In this document: positions 1 to 7,184 of the stretch, piece by piece
Numbering within the stretch: the stretch's first letter is position 1
How the letters are laid out: each line of letters begins with the position of its first letter
Assembly: GCF_003675325.1 (NCBI RefSeq)
Contig: NZ_CP033073.1
Coordinates: forward strand, 5,084,001 to 5,148,000
Origin: Streptomyces dangxiongensis
GTDB taxonomy: Bacteria > Actinomycetota > Actinomycetes > Streptomycetales > Streptomycetaceae
Length of the DNA: 64,000 bases
Direction of reading: 5' to 3'
The notes under the pieces: generated by a model
What the model was told of the DNA's origin: nothing
The model's input: only the letters and a program-made list of their open reading frames with translations
Database searches by the model: none
Program-made: the position numbers and the translations under genes

Positions 1-1493
1 GTGGCCGGGGCGGAGACGGCGAGCGCCATGACGGCGTCCTGGGTGGCCTCGCCGGCGGCGAGTTCACCGGTGATCCGGCCCTGGGCCATGACCAGCACCC
101 GGTCGCTCATGCCGAGCACCTCCGGCAGATCACTGGAGATCATCAGGACGGCGGCCCCGGCGGCCGTCAGTTCGTTGATGAGCTGGTAGATCTCGACCTT
201 CGCGCCGACGTCGATACCGCGCGTCGGCTCGTCGAGGATCAGCACCCGGGTGTCGGCCAGCAGCCACTTGCCGATGACGACCTTCTGCTGGTTGCCGCCG
301 GACAGGGTCCGCACCCGCTGCCCCAGTCCGGCCATCCGCACGCCCAGTTGCCCCGCGATCCGCCCGGCCGCCGCGTGCTGCGCCTTGCGGTCGACCAGCC
401 CGGCCCGCGTCGCGGAGCGCAGGGTCACCAAACCGAGGTTCTCCTCGACGGAGGCGTCCAGCACCAGCCCCTGGCCCTTGCGGTCCTCCGGCACGAGTCC
501 GATCCCGGCCGCCATCGCCGCGTTCACGTCGTGCCGCCTGAGCCGCCCGCCCGACACCCGCACCACTCCGTGGTCGTACGGATCGGCGCCGAACACGGCC
601 CGCACGACCTCCGTCCGCCCGGCGCCCACGAGCCCCGCGACGCCGACGACCTCGCCGGCGTGCACCTCGAAACTCACGTCGTGGAAGACCCCGTCACGGG
701 TGAGCCCCTCCACGGACAGCAACGGGGCGCCCCGCTCGGGCCGTTCCCGCGGATACTGCTGCTCGATGGACCGCCCCACCATCAGCCGTACGAGTTCGTC
801 CTCGGCCGTGGAGGCGGGCACCTGCCCGACGCTCCTGCCGTCCCGGATGACGGTGACCCGGTCACCCAGGGCGGCGATCTCCTCCAGGTGGTGGGTGATG
901 AACACGATGCCGACGCCGTCCGCGCGCAGTGAGCGCACGATGGCGAACAGCTTCTCCACCTCCTCGGAGGTGAGCACGGCGGTCGGCTCGTCCATGACGA
1001 GCACGCGCGCGTCGACGCTGAGCGCCTTGGCGATCTCGACCATCTGGAGCCGCGCGATACCGAGGTCCCGCACGCGGGCGCGGGGCGAGACGTCGACGCC
1101 CACCCGCTCCAGCAGCTCGCCGGCCCGGGCCTCCATCCGCTTGCGGTCGATCATCCCGAAGCGGCGCGGCTGCCGCCCCAGGAAGATGTTCTCGGCCACG
1201 GTGAGATCCGGGACCAGGTTGAACTCCTGGTAGATGGTGGCGATCCCGAGCCGCTCGGCGTCCTGGGCGCCCTGGATGCGCACCTCCCGGCCGCCGACGT
1301 GGATCCGCCCCGCGTCGGGCGTGTAGGCGCCGGAGAGCATCTTGATGAGCGTGCTCTTGCCGGCGCCGTTCTCACCGAGCAGCACATGGACCTCGCCCCG
1401 GCGCAGGTCGAAGTCGACGCCGTCGAGCGCCACCACGCCGGGGAAGGTCTTGCGTATGCCCTCGATGCGCAGCAACTCGTCCGGGTTGCTCAC
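1..1493 (-). CDS. Sugar ABC transporter ATP-binding protein (RbsA/MglA type), 3' end outside window
   Basis: This is the two-domain ATPase of a carbohydrate ABC importer that would energise uptake of a ribose/galactose-type sugar at the membrane. Reading from the GTG at 1493, the first domain has Walker A GENGAGKST near residue 40, the stretch VLVMDEPTAVL (Walker B) and an H-loop in FITHHLEE. A second ATPase half follows with signature LSGGNQQK and Walker B LILDEPTRGID, the duplicated architecture of this family. The start is supported by AAAGGAG about 7 nt upstream. It overlaps the LacI-type regulator stop by 4 bp (GTGA), so the two are probably translationally coupled. The gene runs off the window; the cognate permease and binding protein are not visible. 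The substrate cannot be named from sequence. Confidence 0.93.
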   Translation of the reverse strand, partial: MSNPDELLRIEGIRKTFPGVVALDGVDFDLRRGEVHVLLGENGAGKSTLIKMLSGAYTPDAGRIHVGGREVRIQGAQDAERLGIATIYQEFNLVPDLTVAENIFLGRQPRRFGMIDRKRMEARAGELLERVGVDVSPRARVRDLGIARLQMVEIAKALSVDARVLVMDEPTAVLTSEEVEKLFAIVRSLRADGVGIVFITHHLEEIAALGDRVTVIRDGRSVGQVPASTAEDELVRLMVGRSIEQQYPRERPERGAPLLSVEGLTRDGVFHDVSFEVHAGEVVGVAGLVGAGRTEVVRAVFGADPYDHGVVRVSGGRLRRHDVNAAMAAGIGLVPEDRKGQGLVLDASVEENLGLVTLRSATRAGLVDRKAQHAAAGRIAGQLGVRMAGLGQRVRTLSGGNQQKVVIGKWLLADTRVLILDEPTRGIDVGAKVEIYQLINELTAAGAAVLMISSDLPEVLGMSDRVLVMAQGRITGELAAGEATQDAVMALAVSAPA

Positions 1494-2524
1494 GACGTGC
1501 TCCTTTGCACTGGGGAGGGGGACTGGGGCTGGGCCGGCGCACCGCACGAGCGGCGCACGACGAGCCGGGCGGGCAGGGTGACGGACCGGGGGGCGCGCCC
1601 CTCGATCCGGTCGGCCAGCGCGCGTACGGCGGCGCGCCCCAGCTCGCCGGTCGGCTGGGCGATCGCGGTCACCGGCGGGTCGGTGTGCACGAACCACGGG
1701 ATGTCGTCGAACGCGGCCAGCGCGATGTCGTCCGGCACGCGCAGCCCGCGCGCGCGTACGGCGTCCAGCGCGCCGAGCGCCATCAGGTTGTCGGCCGCGA
1801 AGACGACCTCCGGCGGCCGGGGAAGATCCAGGAACCCCTCGGTCACGCGCCGCCCGCTCTCCGCCTGGAAGTCGCCCTGGCCGATGTAGGCGTCCGGGAG
1901 CGGTATGCCGTACTCGGCGAGGGCCGCCCGGAAGGCCTCGACCCGCTCACTGCCGGTGGTGGTGGCCGCCGGTCCCGCGATGATCGCGAGCCGGCGGTGC
2001 CCGAGCCCGTACAGATGGGCCACGAGGTCCCGTACGGCCGCCCGCCCGTCGGCCCGCACGACGGGCACGTCCACGCCCGGGATCCACCGGTCGACGAACA
2101 CCATCGGGGTCCCCGCGCGGACGGCGTCCAGCATCAGCGGCGACCCCCCGTCGGTCGGCGACACGAGCAGCCCGTCGATGCGCCGGTCCAGCAGGTTCCG
2201 CACGTGGTGGTCCTGCAGCTCGGGCCGCTCGTCGGCGTTGCCGATGATCACGCTGTAGCCGAGCGCGCGGGCCTCCTCCTCGACGGAACGGGCCAGCTCG
2301 GTGAAGTACGGGTTCAGCACGTCGCTGATCACCAGCCCGAGGGTGTGGGTCTGGTCGGTCCGCAGGGACCGGGCGACGGCGTTGGGCCGGTACCCGAGGG
2401 CGTCGACGGCGGCCAGCACCCGCGTCCGTGCGTCCGCACTGACCGACGGATGCGCGTTCAGCACCCGCGACACCGTGGCCACGGACACCCCGGCCGCGGC
2501 GGCGACATCCTTGATGCTCGCCAT
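1490..2524 (-). CDS. LacI-family transcriptional regulator
   Basis: A 344-residue LacI/GalR repressor. It opens with the helix-turn-helix MASIKDVAAAAGVSVATVSR, followed by the hinge helix region and a periplasmic-binding-protein-like sugar domain (for example AFDDIPWF and GHRRLAIIAG). The ATG at 2524 is preceded by GGAGG at 6 nt. A much longer open frame continues upstream but it runs antisense through the kinase gene and is a shadow. The protein lies immediately upstream of the sugar ABC ATPase and overlaps it by 4 bp, so it very probably controls this transport operon. Two perfect LacI-type operator half-palindromes lie just before the gene, which suggests autoregulation. The effector is most likely the transported sugar or a derivative. 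Confidence 0.95.
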   Translation of the reverse strand: MASIKDVAAAAGVSVATVSRVLNAHPSVSADARTRVLAAVDALGYRPNAVARSLRTDQTHTLGLVISDVLNPYFTELARSVEEEARALGYSVIIGNADERPELQDHHVRNLLDRRIDGLLVSPTDGGSPLMLDAVRAGTPMVFVDRWIPGVDVPVVRADGRAAVRDLVAHLYGLGHRRLAIIAGPAATTTGSERVEAFRAALAEYGIPLPDAYIGQGDFQAESGRRVTEGFLDLPRPPEVVFAADNLMALGALDAVRARGLRVPDDIALAAFDDIPWFVHTDPPVTAIAQPTGELGRAAVRALADRIEGRAPRSVTLPARLVVRRSCGAPAQPQSPSPVQRSTS

Positions 2525-2544
2525 GAGCCGCCTCCACCTCCTCG

Positions 2545-2590
2545 TGGAATCGTTTACATCGCTACGGTGCAAGCATTGGAATCGATTACA
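2545..2590. promoter_or_regulatory. Tandem LacI-family operators
   Basis: Two 14-bp sites, TGGAATCGTTTACA (2545-2558) and TGGAATCGATTACA (2577-2590), both fit the LacI/GalR core pattern TGNAANCGNTTNCA exactly. Their starts are 32 bp apart, about three helical turns, so two dimers would sit on the same face of DNA. They lie 20-65 bp upstream of the regulator start codon and also in front of the divergent kinase gene. Confidence 0.75.
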
Positions 2591-2755
2591 CGGCGGGGGG
2601 CAAGGGGGGTGGGGATGGCCGAAACCCAATCGTGACCAGCCCGGTCGGAGCGTGGGAGGACCGTCACAGGGGTACGCCGGCCTCCCGTGGGTACGCGTGC
2701 TCGGCGCCCTCCCGGGAGGACGCCCGCCCCAGCACGCGACACAGAGGGAGACGAC

Positions 2756-4296
2756 ATGAGGCTCAGCCGGCCGGCCCTGGCGCTGTCCCGGTGCGCCACG
2801 GAAGTGCTGGGCGGGCGGTACCGTCTGGACGCGGTCATCGGCTCGGGCGGCGCGGGCGACGTCCACCGCGGCTACGACCTGCGTCTGAAACGACCGGTGG
2901 CGGTCAAGGTCTTCCGCACGGACGCCGACATCGACATGGAGGACCGCCTCGACAACGAGGCCGTGATCCTGGCCCGGCTGCACCATCCCGGCCTGGTCAC
3001 CGTCTACGACGCCGGACGGCACAACGGCCGCGCCTACCTGGTCATGCAGTTGATCGAGGGCCCCACGCTGAAGGAGCGCATCGCCACTGGCCCCCTGGAC
3101 CCCGCCGAGACCGCCGCACTCGGCGCCGATCTCGCCCGGGCCCTCTCCCACGCGCACGAGGCAGGGGTCGTCCACCGCGACGTGAAGCCCTCGAACATCA
3201 TCCTGGACGCGTCCGGGCGCCCCCACCTGACCGATTTCGGCATCTCCCGGCTGCTCGACGCCACCACCCGCACCGCCACCGGCACCCTCATCGGCACGGC
3301 CGCCTACCTGTCGCCCGAGCAGGTGCTCGGCGGGCCCGTCGGCCCGCCCGCCGATGTCTACGCGCTCGGGCTGGTCCTCCTCGAGTGCGTCACCAGCAGG
3401 CTCGAATACGACGGCGGCCCCCTGGAGGCCGCGATCGCGCGACTCCACCGCCCGCCCGAGCTGCCCGGCTGCCTGCCGGACGAACTCGCCGCCCTGCTGC
3501 GGGACATGACCGCGCTGGAGGCGCCGGACCGGCCGTCGGCACGCGACTGTGCCGGGAGGCTGGCCGCCCTCGCCGACGTGACCGGATCGCGGTCCGTCAC
3601 GGCACCGGCCGACGACATCGGCATGGTTCTCCGGGAGGCACCGGCGACGGCCGACGTCATCAGCGTGGTTTCCCGGGAGGCACCGGCGACGGCCGACGTC
3701 ACGCACGCGCATCCGCCGCATGCCGGGGGTGCGACCACACGGAAGGGCGCGCCCGCACGTGGGCGGACCGCGGTCGCCGGCGGAGTGGCAGCGCTCGCCG
3801 CTGTCATGGCCGCCGCGTTCACCGTCTCCGACGGCTCCGCACACCACGGCAGCGGTGACGGAACGACACGGGCCGCCGGCACCCCCTTCCGTGAGGGCCG
3901 AGCACCCGGACACGTCCGCTGCCGTCCACGAGCCGGAACCTGCGGCTCCGTCCCCCACCCGCGACGCCTCCGCCGTACGGCTCCGCGACGCCGCGCTCGA
4001 CCGGGACGCAGGCCCTGCCACCACCCCGAGCCGGAAACCGGCCCCCGCCACGACCGCCCCCGCCACGACCGCCCCCGCCACGACCGCCCCCCGGCACGCC
4101 GCCGCCTTCACACTCCGCCGCCGGTGGCCCCCCGGCCACGAAGACGGCGCGAACCCCCGACGAACACTCAGGCAAGCGCGGCAAGCCCAGCAAGCCGGGC
4201 AAAGCCGAGAAGGCTCAGGAAAAGACGCAGGAGAAGGCGCAGGAGAAGGCGCAGAAGAAGGCGCAGAAGAAGGCCGGGAAGAAGCAGAAGAAGTAA
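2756..4296 (+). CDS. Membrane Ser/Thr protein kinase (PknB/Hanks type) with frameshifted tail
   Basis: The N-terminal 270 residues are a Hanks-type kinase: glycine loop GSGGAGDVHRG (29-39), catalytic lysine K51 in VAVKVF, HRDVKPSN (140-147), DFG (160-162) and SPEQ in the activation segment. A juxtamembrane linker holds a duplicated REAPATADV motif, then one hydrophobic segment (about 345-365) that should span the membrane. The ATG at 2756 has GAGGGAG at 6 nt. Downstream the natural-looking reading changes frame twice, at C runs 3882-3886 and 4087-4092, each time as if one extra C were present. The corrected tail is Pro/Thr-rich (repeated ATTAP) and ends in a lysine-rich stretch of KAQEKAQKK type with a TAA at 4294. 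Uncorrected, the frame stays open to 4462 and encodes poly-arginine, overlapping the next gene. The kinase domain call is firm; the tail is inferred. Confidence 0.85.
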
Positions 4297-4302
4297 CAGG
4301 CC

Positions 4303-5211
4303 TCACTCCCCGGCGAACAGCTCCGCCGCGTCGTTGGCTTGTACGGCACGCTGGGCCCAGACCCCGAGTTGGTCGAGGTCCGTGCAGGCGTTCACACGCT
4401 CCCGGACGGGGTCGGGTACCGGGATGCCGCGCCATTCCAGGGCGCCGAGGACCATCTGCTGACGTTCCTCGATGCGCCCCTGCTCCAGGCCCTGCTCAAG
4501 CCCTTGTTCTCGTCCTTCCTCGCGCACCTGTTCGGCCAGCGGGTGTCGCCAGAAGTACTGGATTGCCGTCATCAGGTCCCTCCACATCTGCTTCGCCTGG
4601 GGGTCGGCCAGGCAGGAGTCGACGAACTGCACGAAGACCGCGGCACTGTCGGGGTCGATGGTCCGCAGGGCGGATGCCAGCGATTCCAGTATGGCGGGCG
4701 CCTGGGGGCCACGCCCGTGTGTCATCGCCGAGAGCACCGCAAGGGGTACGTCCCGTTCGGCCTGCCGCTCGTCGGCGATCACCGGCACGTTGTCCGGGCC
4801 GAGGACCAGCGGACGTACCGTCAGCGAGTGCCAGCCAGGAAAGCCCAGCCGGATCGGCCGGGACGCCCACCGCGCGGTGTTGCTGCTCTGGGTGATGACG
4901 ATGAGCACGGGCTCGCAACGGTATTTCTCGTACAGGTACGACAAGTAATACGGCCAGCTACCCCGCTTGCGGTCGTCCACCTTCCCCTGGGACTCGACCA
5001 CGAGGAGGTACGTCCCCTCGTCGGTCTCCGCCCGGAGCAACGTGTCCACCCGGCGCTCGACCGGTTCGACCTCCGTGAGGTCCACGTTCAGCGCGGCGAT
5101 CTCCCGGGGCTCGGGAAACGGCACGTGCAGCACCCGTTGTAACGCTCGCGTCAGCAGCGCCGGATCCTTCTGGAAGATTCGGTGCAGCGCCTCGTGCGAC
5201 GAGCCGACCAT
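4303..5211 (-). CDS. Rpn-family (YhgA-like) putative nuclease/transposase-related protein
   Basis: A 302-residue protein of the Rpn/PD-(D/E)XK type common in Streptomyces. Early residues SSHEALHRIFQKDPALLTRAL match the family start, and LLRAETDEGTYLLVVESQGK carries the D...ExQ/ExK core expected of the nuclease fold. The C-terminal part contains an EQGLEQG charged repeat followed by RIEERQQMVLGALEWRG, typical of these proteins. The ATG at 5211 has AAAGGAGAG upstream. It stands alone, convergent with the kinase gene. Known family members promote RecA-independent recombination in E. coli; the role in actinomycetes is not established, so function is family-level only. Confidence 0.85.
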   Translation of the reverse strand: MVGSSHEALHRIFQKDPALLTRALQRVLHVPFPEPREIAALNVDLTEVEPVERRVDTLLRAETDEGTYLLVVESQGKVDDRKRGSWPYYLSYLYEKYRCEPVLIVITQSSNTARWASRPIRLGFPGWHSLTVRPLVLGPDNVPVIADERQAERDVPLAVLSAMTHGRGPQAPAILESLASALRTIDPDSAAVFVQFVDSCLADPQAKQMWRDLMTAIQYFWRHPLAEQVREEGREQGLEQGLEQGRIEERQQMVLGALEWRGIPVPDPVRERVNACTDLDQLGVWAQRAVQANDAAELFAGE

Positions 5212-5244
5212 CAGCTCTCCTTTCCGTACGACGTGATCAACGAG

Positions 5245-5655
5245 CTAGGCCGCCACAAGTTCGCACCACACGAACTTCCCCCGGTCCCCGAACCGGGCCG
5301 ACGGCTGCCACCCCCAGTACTCCGCGCAGGCCACGACCAGCCCCAGCCCCCGCCCCTCCTCAAGGTCCATGGCCAGGTCCAGCGGTCGGGGCGGCGGGGG
5401 CGGCGCGGGGTCCGTGTCCCACGCCCCGATCCACACCAGGCCCTCGGGCGACCGGCGGACCCGCAGCGCGGCCGGTCCCTTGGTGTGCCGTACGGCGTTC
5501 GACACCAGCTCGGCGGCGAGCAGTTCGGCCGTGTCCACCAGGCCGATCAGCCCGTGCATGGTCAGGATCAGGCGCAGGGTGCGGCGGCAGACGGTGACGG
5601 CTCTGAGGTCGTTGGGGATGTAGAGGGTGTAGTCCCAGCACTCGTTTTCGGGCAC
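5245..5655 (-). CDS. ATP-binding protein, anti-sigma regulatory (RsbW/SpoIIAB-like) kinase fold
   Basis: A 136-residue stand-alone HATPase_c protein. The N box is LLAAELVSNAVRHT and the G1/G2 region is DLEEGRGLGLVVA, the GHKL ATP-binding motifs. Such proteins act as anti-sigma factors or Ser kinases of anti-anti-sigma factors. The start is a GTG at 5655 with a weak GGAG upstream. In Streptomyces these genes are often divergent from a DUF5753 regulator and a DUF397 protein, as here, where they form a small regulatory module linked to development. No partner sigma factor is seen in the window. Confidence 0.88.
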   Translation of the reverse strand: MPENECWDYTLYIPNDLRAVTVCRRTLRLILTMHGLIGLVDTAELLAAELVSNAVRHTKGPAALRVRRSPEGLVWIGAWDTDPAPPPPPRPLDLAMDLEEGRGLGLVVACAEYWGWQPSARFGDRGKFVWCELVAA

Positions 5656-5702
5656 GCGTCAATCAACTCCGGTGATTTCGGGGGCTTGCGTGGCGCGGTG
5701 GC

Positions 5703-6425
5703 ATGCCGCAGCCGCCGTTGCGCGGCGGAGCGGTGCGCTTCCGTGATGTGTTAGGGCGCCTTCGCCGACTGGCGTCTCACTACGCCTGCACCGACGTGGA
5801 GTTCGTCGATGCCTTGGTCACCATGGCCACCGAACGTACGCGCGGCTGGTGGGAGGAGTACCGGGGCCTGTTGCCGACGTCATTCCTGGACCTCGCCGAG
5901 CTCGATCACTACGCCACGTTTTTGCGCGAGGTGGCGGTCCTGTACGTACCGGGCCTGCTACAGACCGAGGACTACGCCCGCGCGGTCTTCTCCGCCCGGG
6001 TGCCAGAACTGACAACTGAAGAACTGGAGTTGCGTGTCGAGCACCGAATGAGACGCCAGCGGACGGGTCTTCCGTACGAGCTGGTGATCCATGAGGCGGC
6101 CTTGAGAATCAGAGTCAGCGACCGCCCCGCCTCGCGAGCCCAGCTCACCAGGATCCTGGAACTCTCCGAAGCGGAGAACATCACCGTGCGGGTCATCCCC
6201 TTCGACCTGGACGGCTTCGCCAGAGCCGCCAGCACCATGACGTACGCAGGTGGTCCGGTGCCCAAGCTGGACACCGTGGTGCGTGACGTACCCCATGGCT
6301 CCGGCTTCATCGACTCCGAGGCACAACTCAGCGCCTTCCGAACACGCTTCCGTAAGGTGGAGGCCGTGTCACTCGACCCTCAACGGTCGCGAGACTTCAT
6401 CCACCGGCTGGTGCGAGAGTTGTGA
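5703..6425 (+). CDS. DUF5753 regulator lacking its N-terminal HTH; TTA codon
   Basis: This 240-residue protein matches the C-terminal DUF5753 part of the XRE-type regulators that pair with DUF397 proteins: GWWEEYRGLLPTSFLDLAELD, then VPGLLQTEDYARAVF and the conserved end up to FIHRLVREL. Family members are usually about 280 residues and begin with an XRE helix-turn-helix. Here only the last HTH helices (LRRLASHYACTDVEFVDALV) remain, and just 47 bp separate this gene from its divergent neighbour, so the DNA-binding part is missing rather than misplaced. A TTA leucine codon sits at 5751-5753; TTA is rare in Streptomyces and makes translation depend on the bldA tRNA. The start is uncertain: ATG 5703 or a GTG at 5733. 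Confidence 0.82.
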   Translation: MPQPPLRGGAVRFRDVLGRLRRLASHYACTDVEFVDALVTMATERTRGWWEEYRGLLPTSFLDLAELDHYATFLREVAVLYVPGLLQTEDYARAVFSARVPELTTEELELRVEHRMRRQRTGLPYELVIHEAALRIRVSDRPASRAQLTRILELSEAENITVRVIPFDLDGFARAASTMTYAGGPVPKLDTVVRDVPHGSGFIDSEAQLSAFRTRFRKVEAVSLDPQRSRDFIHRLVREL

Positions 6426-6622
6426 GGTACGCCATGGACAATTGGCGGAAGTCGTCCTACTCGGGCCCCGGCGACGGCAATAACTGCGTCGAGATAGCCA
6501 GTTCACCCACCCACATAGCCGTCCGCGACTCCAAGACCCCCGCCCGGGCCACCCTCACCTTCCCCGCCGCCGCCTTCGTCACCTTCCTCGACGGGCTGAA
6601 GAGCCACCCACCCCGCTCCTGA
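6422..6622 (+). CDS. DUF397 small protein
   Basis: A 66-residue protein with the DUF397 signature WRKSSYSGPGDGNNCVEIA near the start and VRDSKTP in the middle. DUF397 proteins are encoded directly after DUF5753/XRE regulators and are thought to act with them in developmental regulatory modules. The GTG at 6422 overlaps the upstream stop as GTGA, favouring coupled translation; an in-frame ATG at 6434 (MDNWRKSS) is the alternative start and would give 62 residues. Confidence 0.85.
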   Translation: MRYAMDNWRKSSYSGPGDGNNCVEIASSPTHIAVRDSKTPARATLTFPAAAFVTFLDGLKSHPPRS

Positions 6623-6626
6623 ACCC

Positions 6627-7130
6627 TCAGAACAGGAAGACCACGGCGCAGGCGATCAGCGTGCCCAGGGCTATGGCGGCGCCGAGGAGGCCCGCGGCCC
6701 GGGCTGCCTTGACGCTGGTGGGGCGGATCTCCTCCCAGCCCAGTTCCCGGGCCACGCCCCGGATCAGGCGGTGGCCGGCGGCGGACGAGAAGGAGTGGCG
6801 CCGGGTGCCGTCGAGGCTGCGGCTCCAGGTGACGTACACGTTCCGGCCGGAGGACACCGTCTTGCTGGTGCGCACTCCGCCGAGGCCGGCCTCGTACTCG
6901 ACGGTGCGGACGATGTCCGTCATGGAGAAGCGCCGTTCCTGCGGGTGCAGCACGACCCGGTAGGTGTGCACCTGGCTGATCCGCCGCGCGGTCAGGGGCG
7001 ACCGGGGCACGTCCACGGTCAGGTCGAAGCCCGGCACGGTCCGGCGTGGCCGGTACCGGGTGTCCGCGGTGGCGGCCACGACGCGGTCGTAGAAGTCCTG
7101 GCGGGCGTCTGGGGTGCCGGAGTCGATCAC
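6627..7130 (-). CDS. Hypothetical protein with C-terminal membrane anchor
   Basis: About 167 residues from a GTG at 7130. The bulk is soluble and beta-rich (YRVVLHPQERRFSMTDIVRTV, then RNVYVTWSRSLDG), and the last 22 residues are a hydrophobic segment ending IACAVVFLF, so it is probably tail-anchored in the membrane. I do not recognise a named domain. The start is insecure because no good ribosome-binding site precedes the GTG; an internal ATG near 6923 is a possible shorter start. It is divergent from the helicase gene, with only about 54 bp between starts. Confidence 0.6.
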   Translation of the reverse strand: MIDSGTPDARQDFYDRVVAATADTRYRPRRTVPGFDLTVDVPRSPLTARRISQVHTYRVVLHPQERRFSMTDIVRTVEYEAGLGGVRTSKTVSSGRNVYVTWSRSLDGTRRHSFSSAAGHRLIRGVARELGWEEIRPTSVKAARAAGLLGAAIALGTLIACAVVFLF

Positions 7131-7184
7131 GGGCAGGCACAGTAACAGTGCGCTGTTGTCGGACCTCCCCGGTACCGTCGGATC

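Noticed and set aside
1529..4435. Very long minus-strand open frame continuing upstream of the LacI regulator
   Set aside because: It runs antisense through the kinase gene; the HTH start with its ribosome-binding site at 2524 defines the real gene.
3900..4462. Arginine-rich C-terminus of the kinase open frame
   Set aside because: Poly-Arg arises from reading GAAGGCGCAGAAG-type lysine codons one base out of frame; it overlaps the next gene and has atypical codon use.
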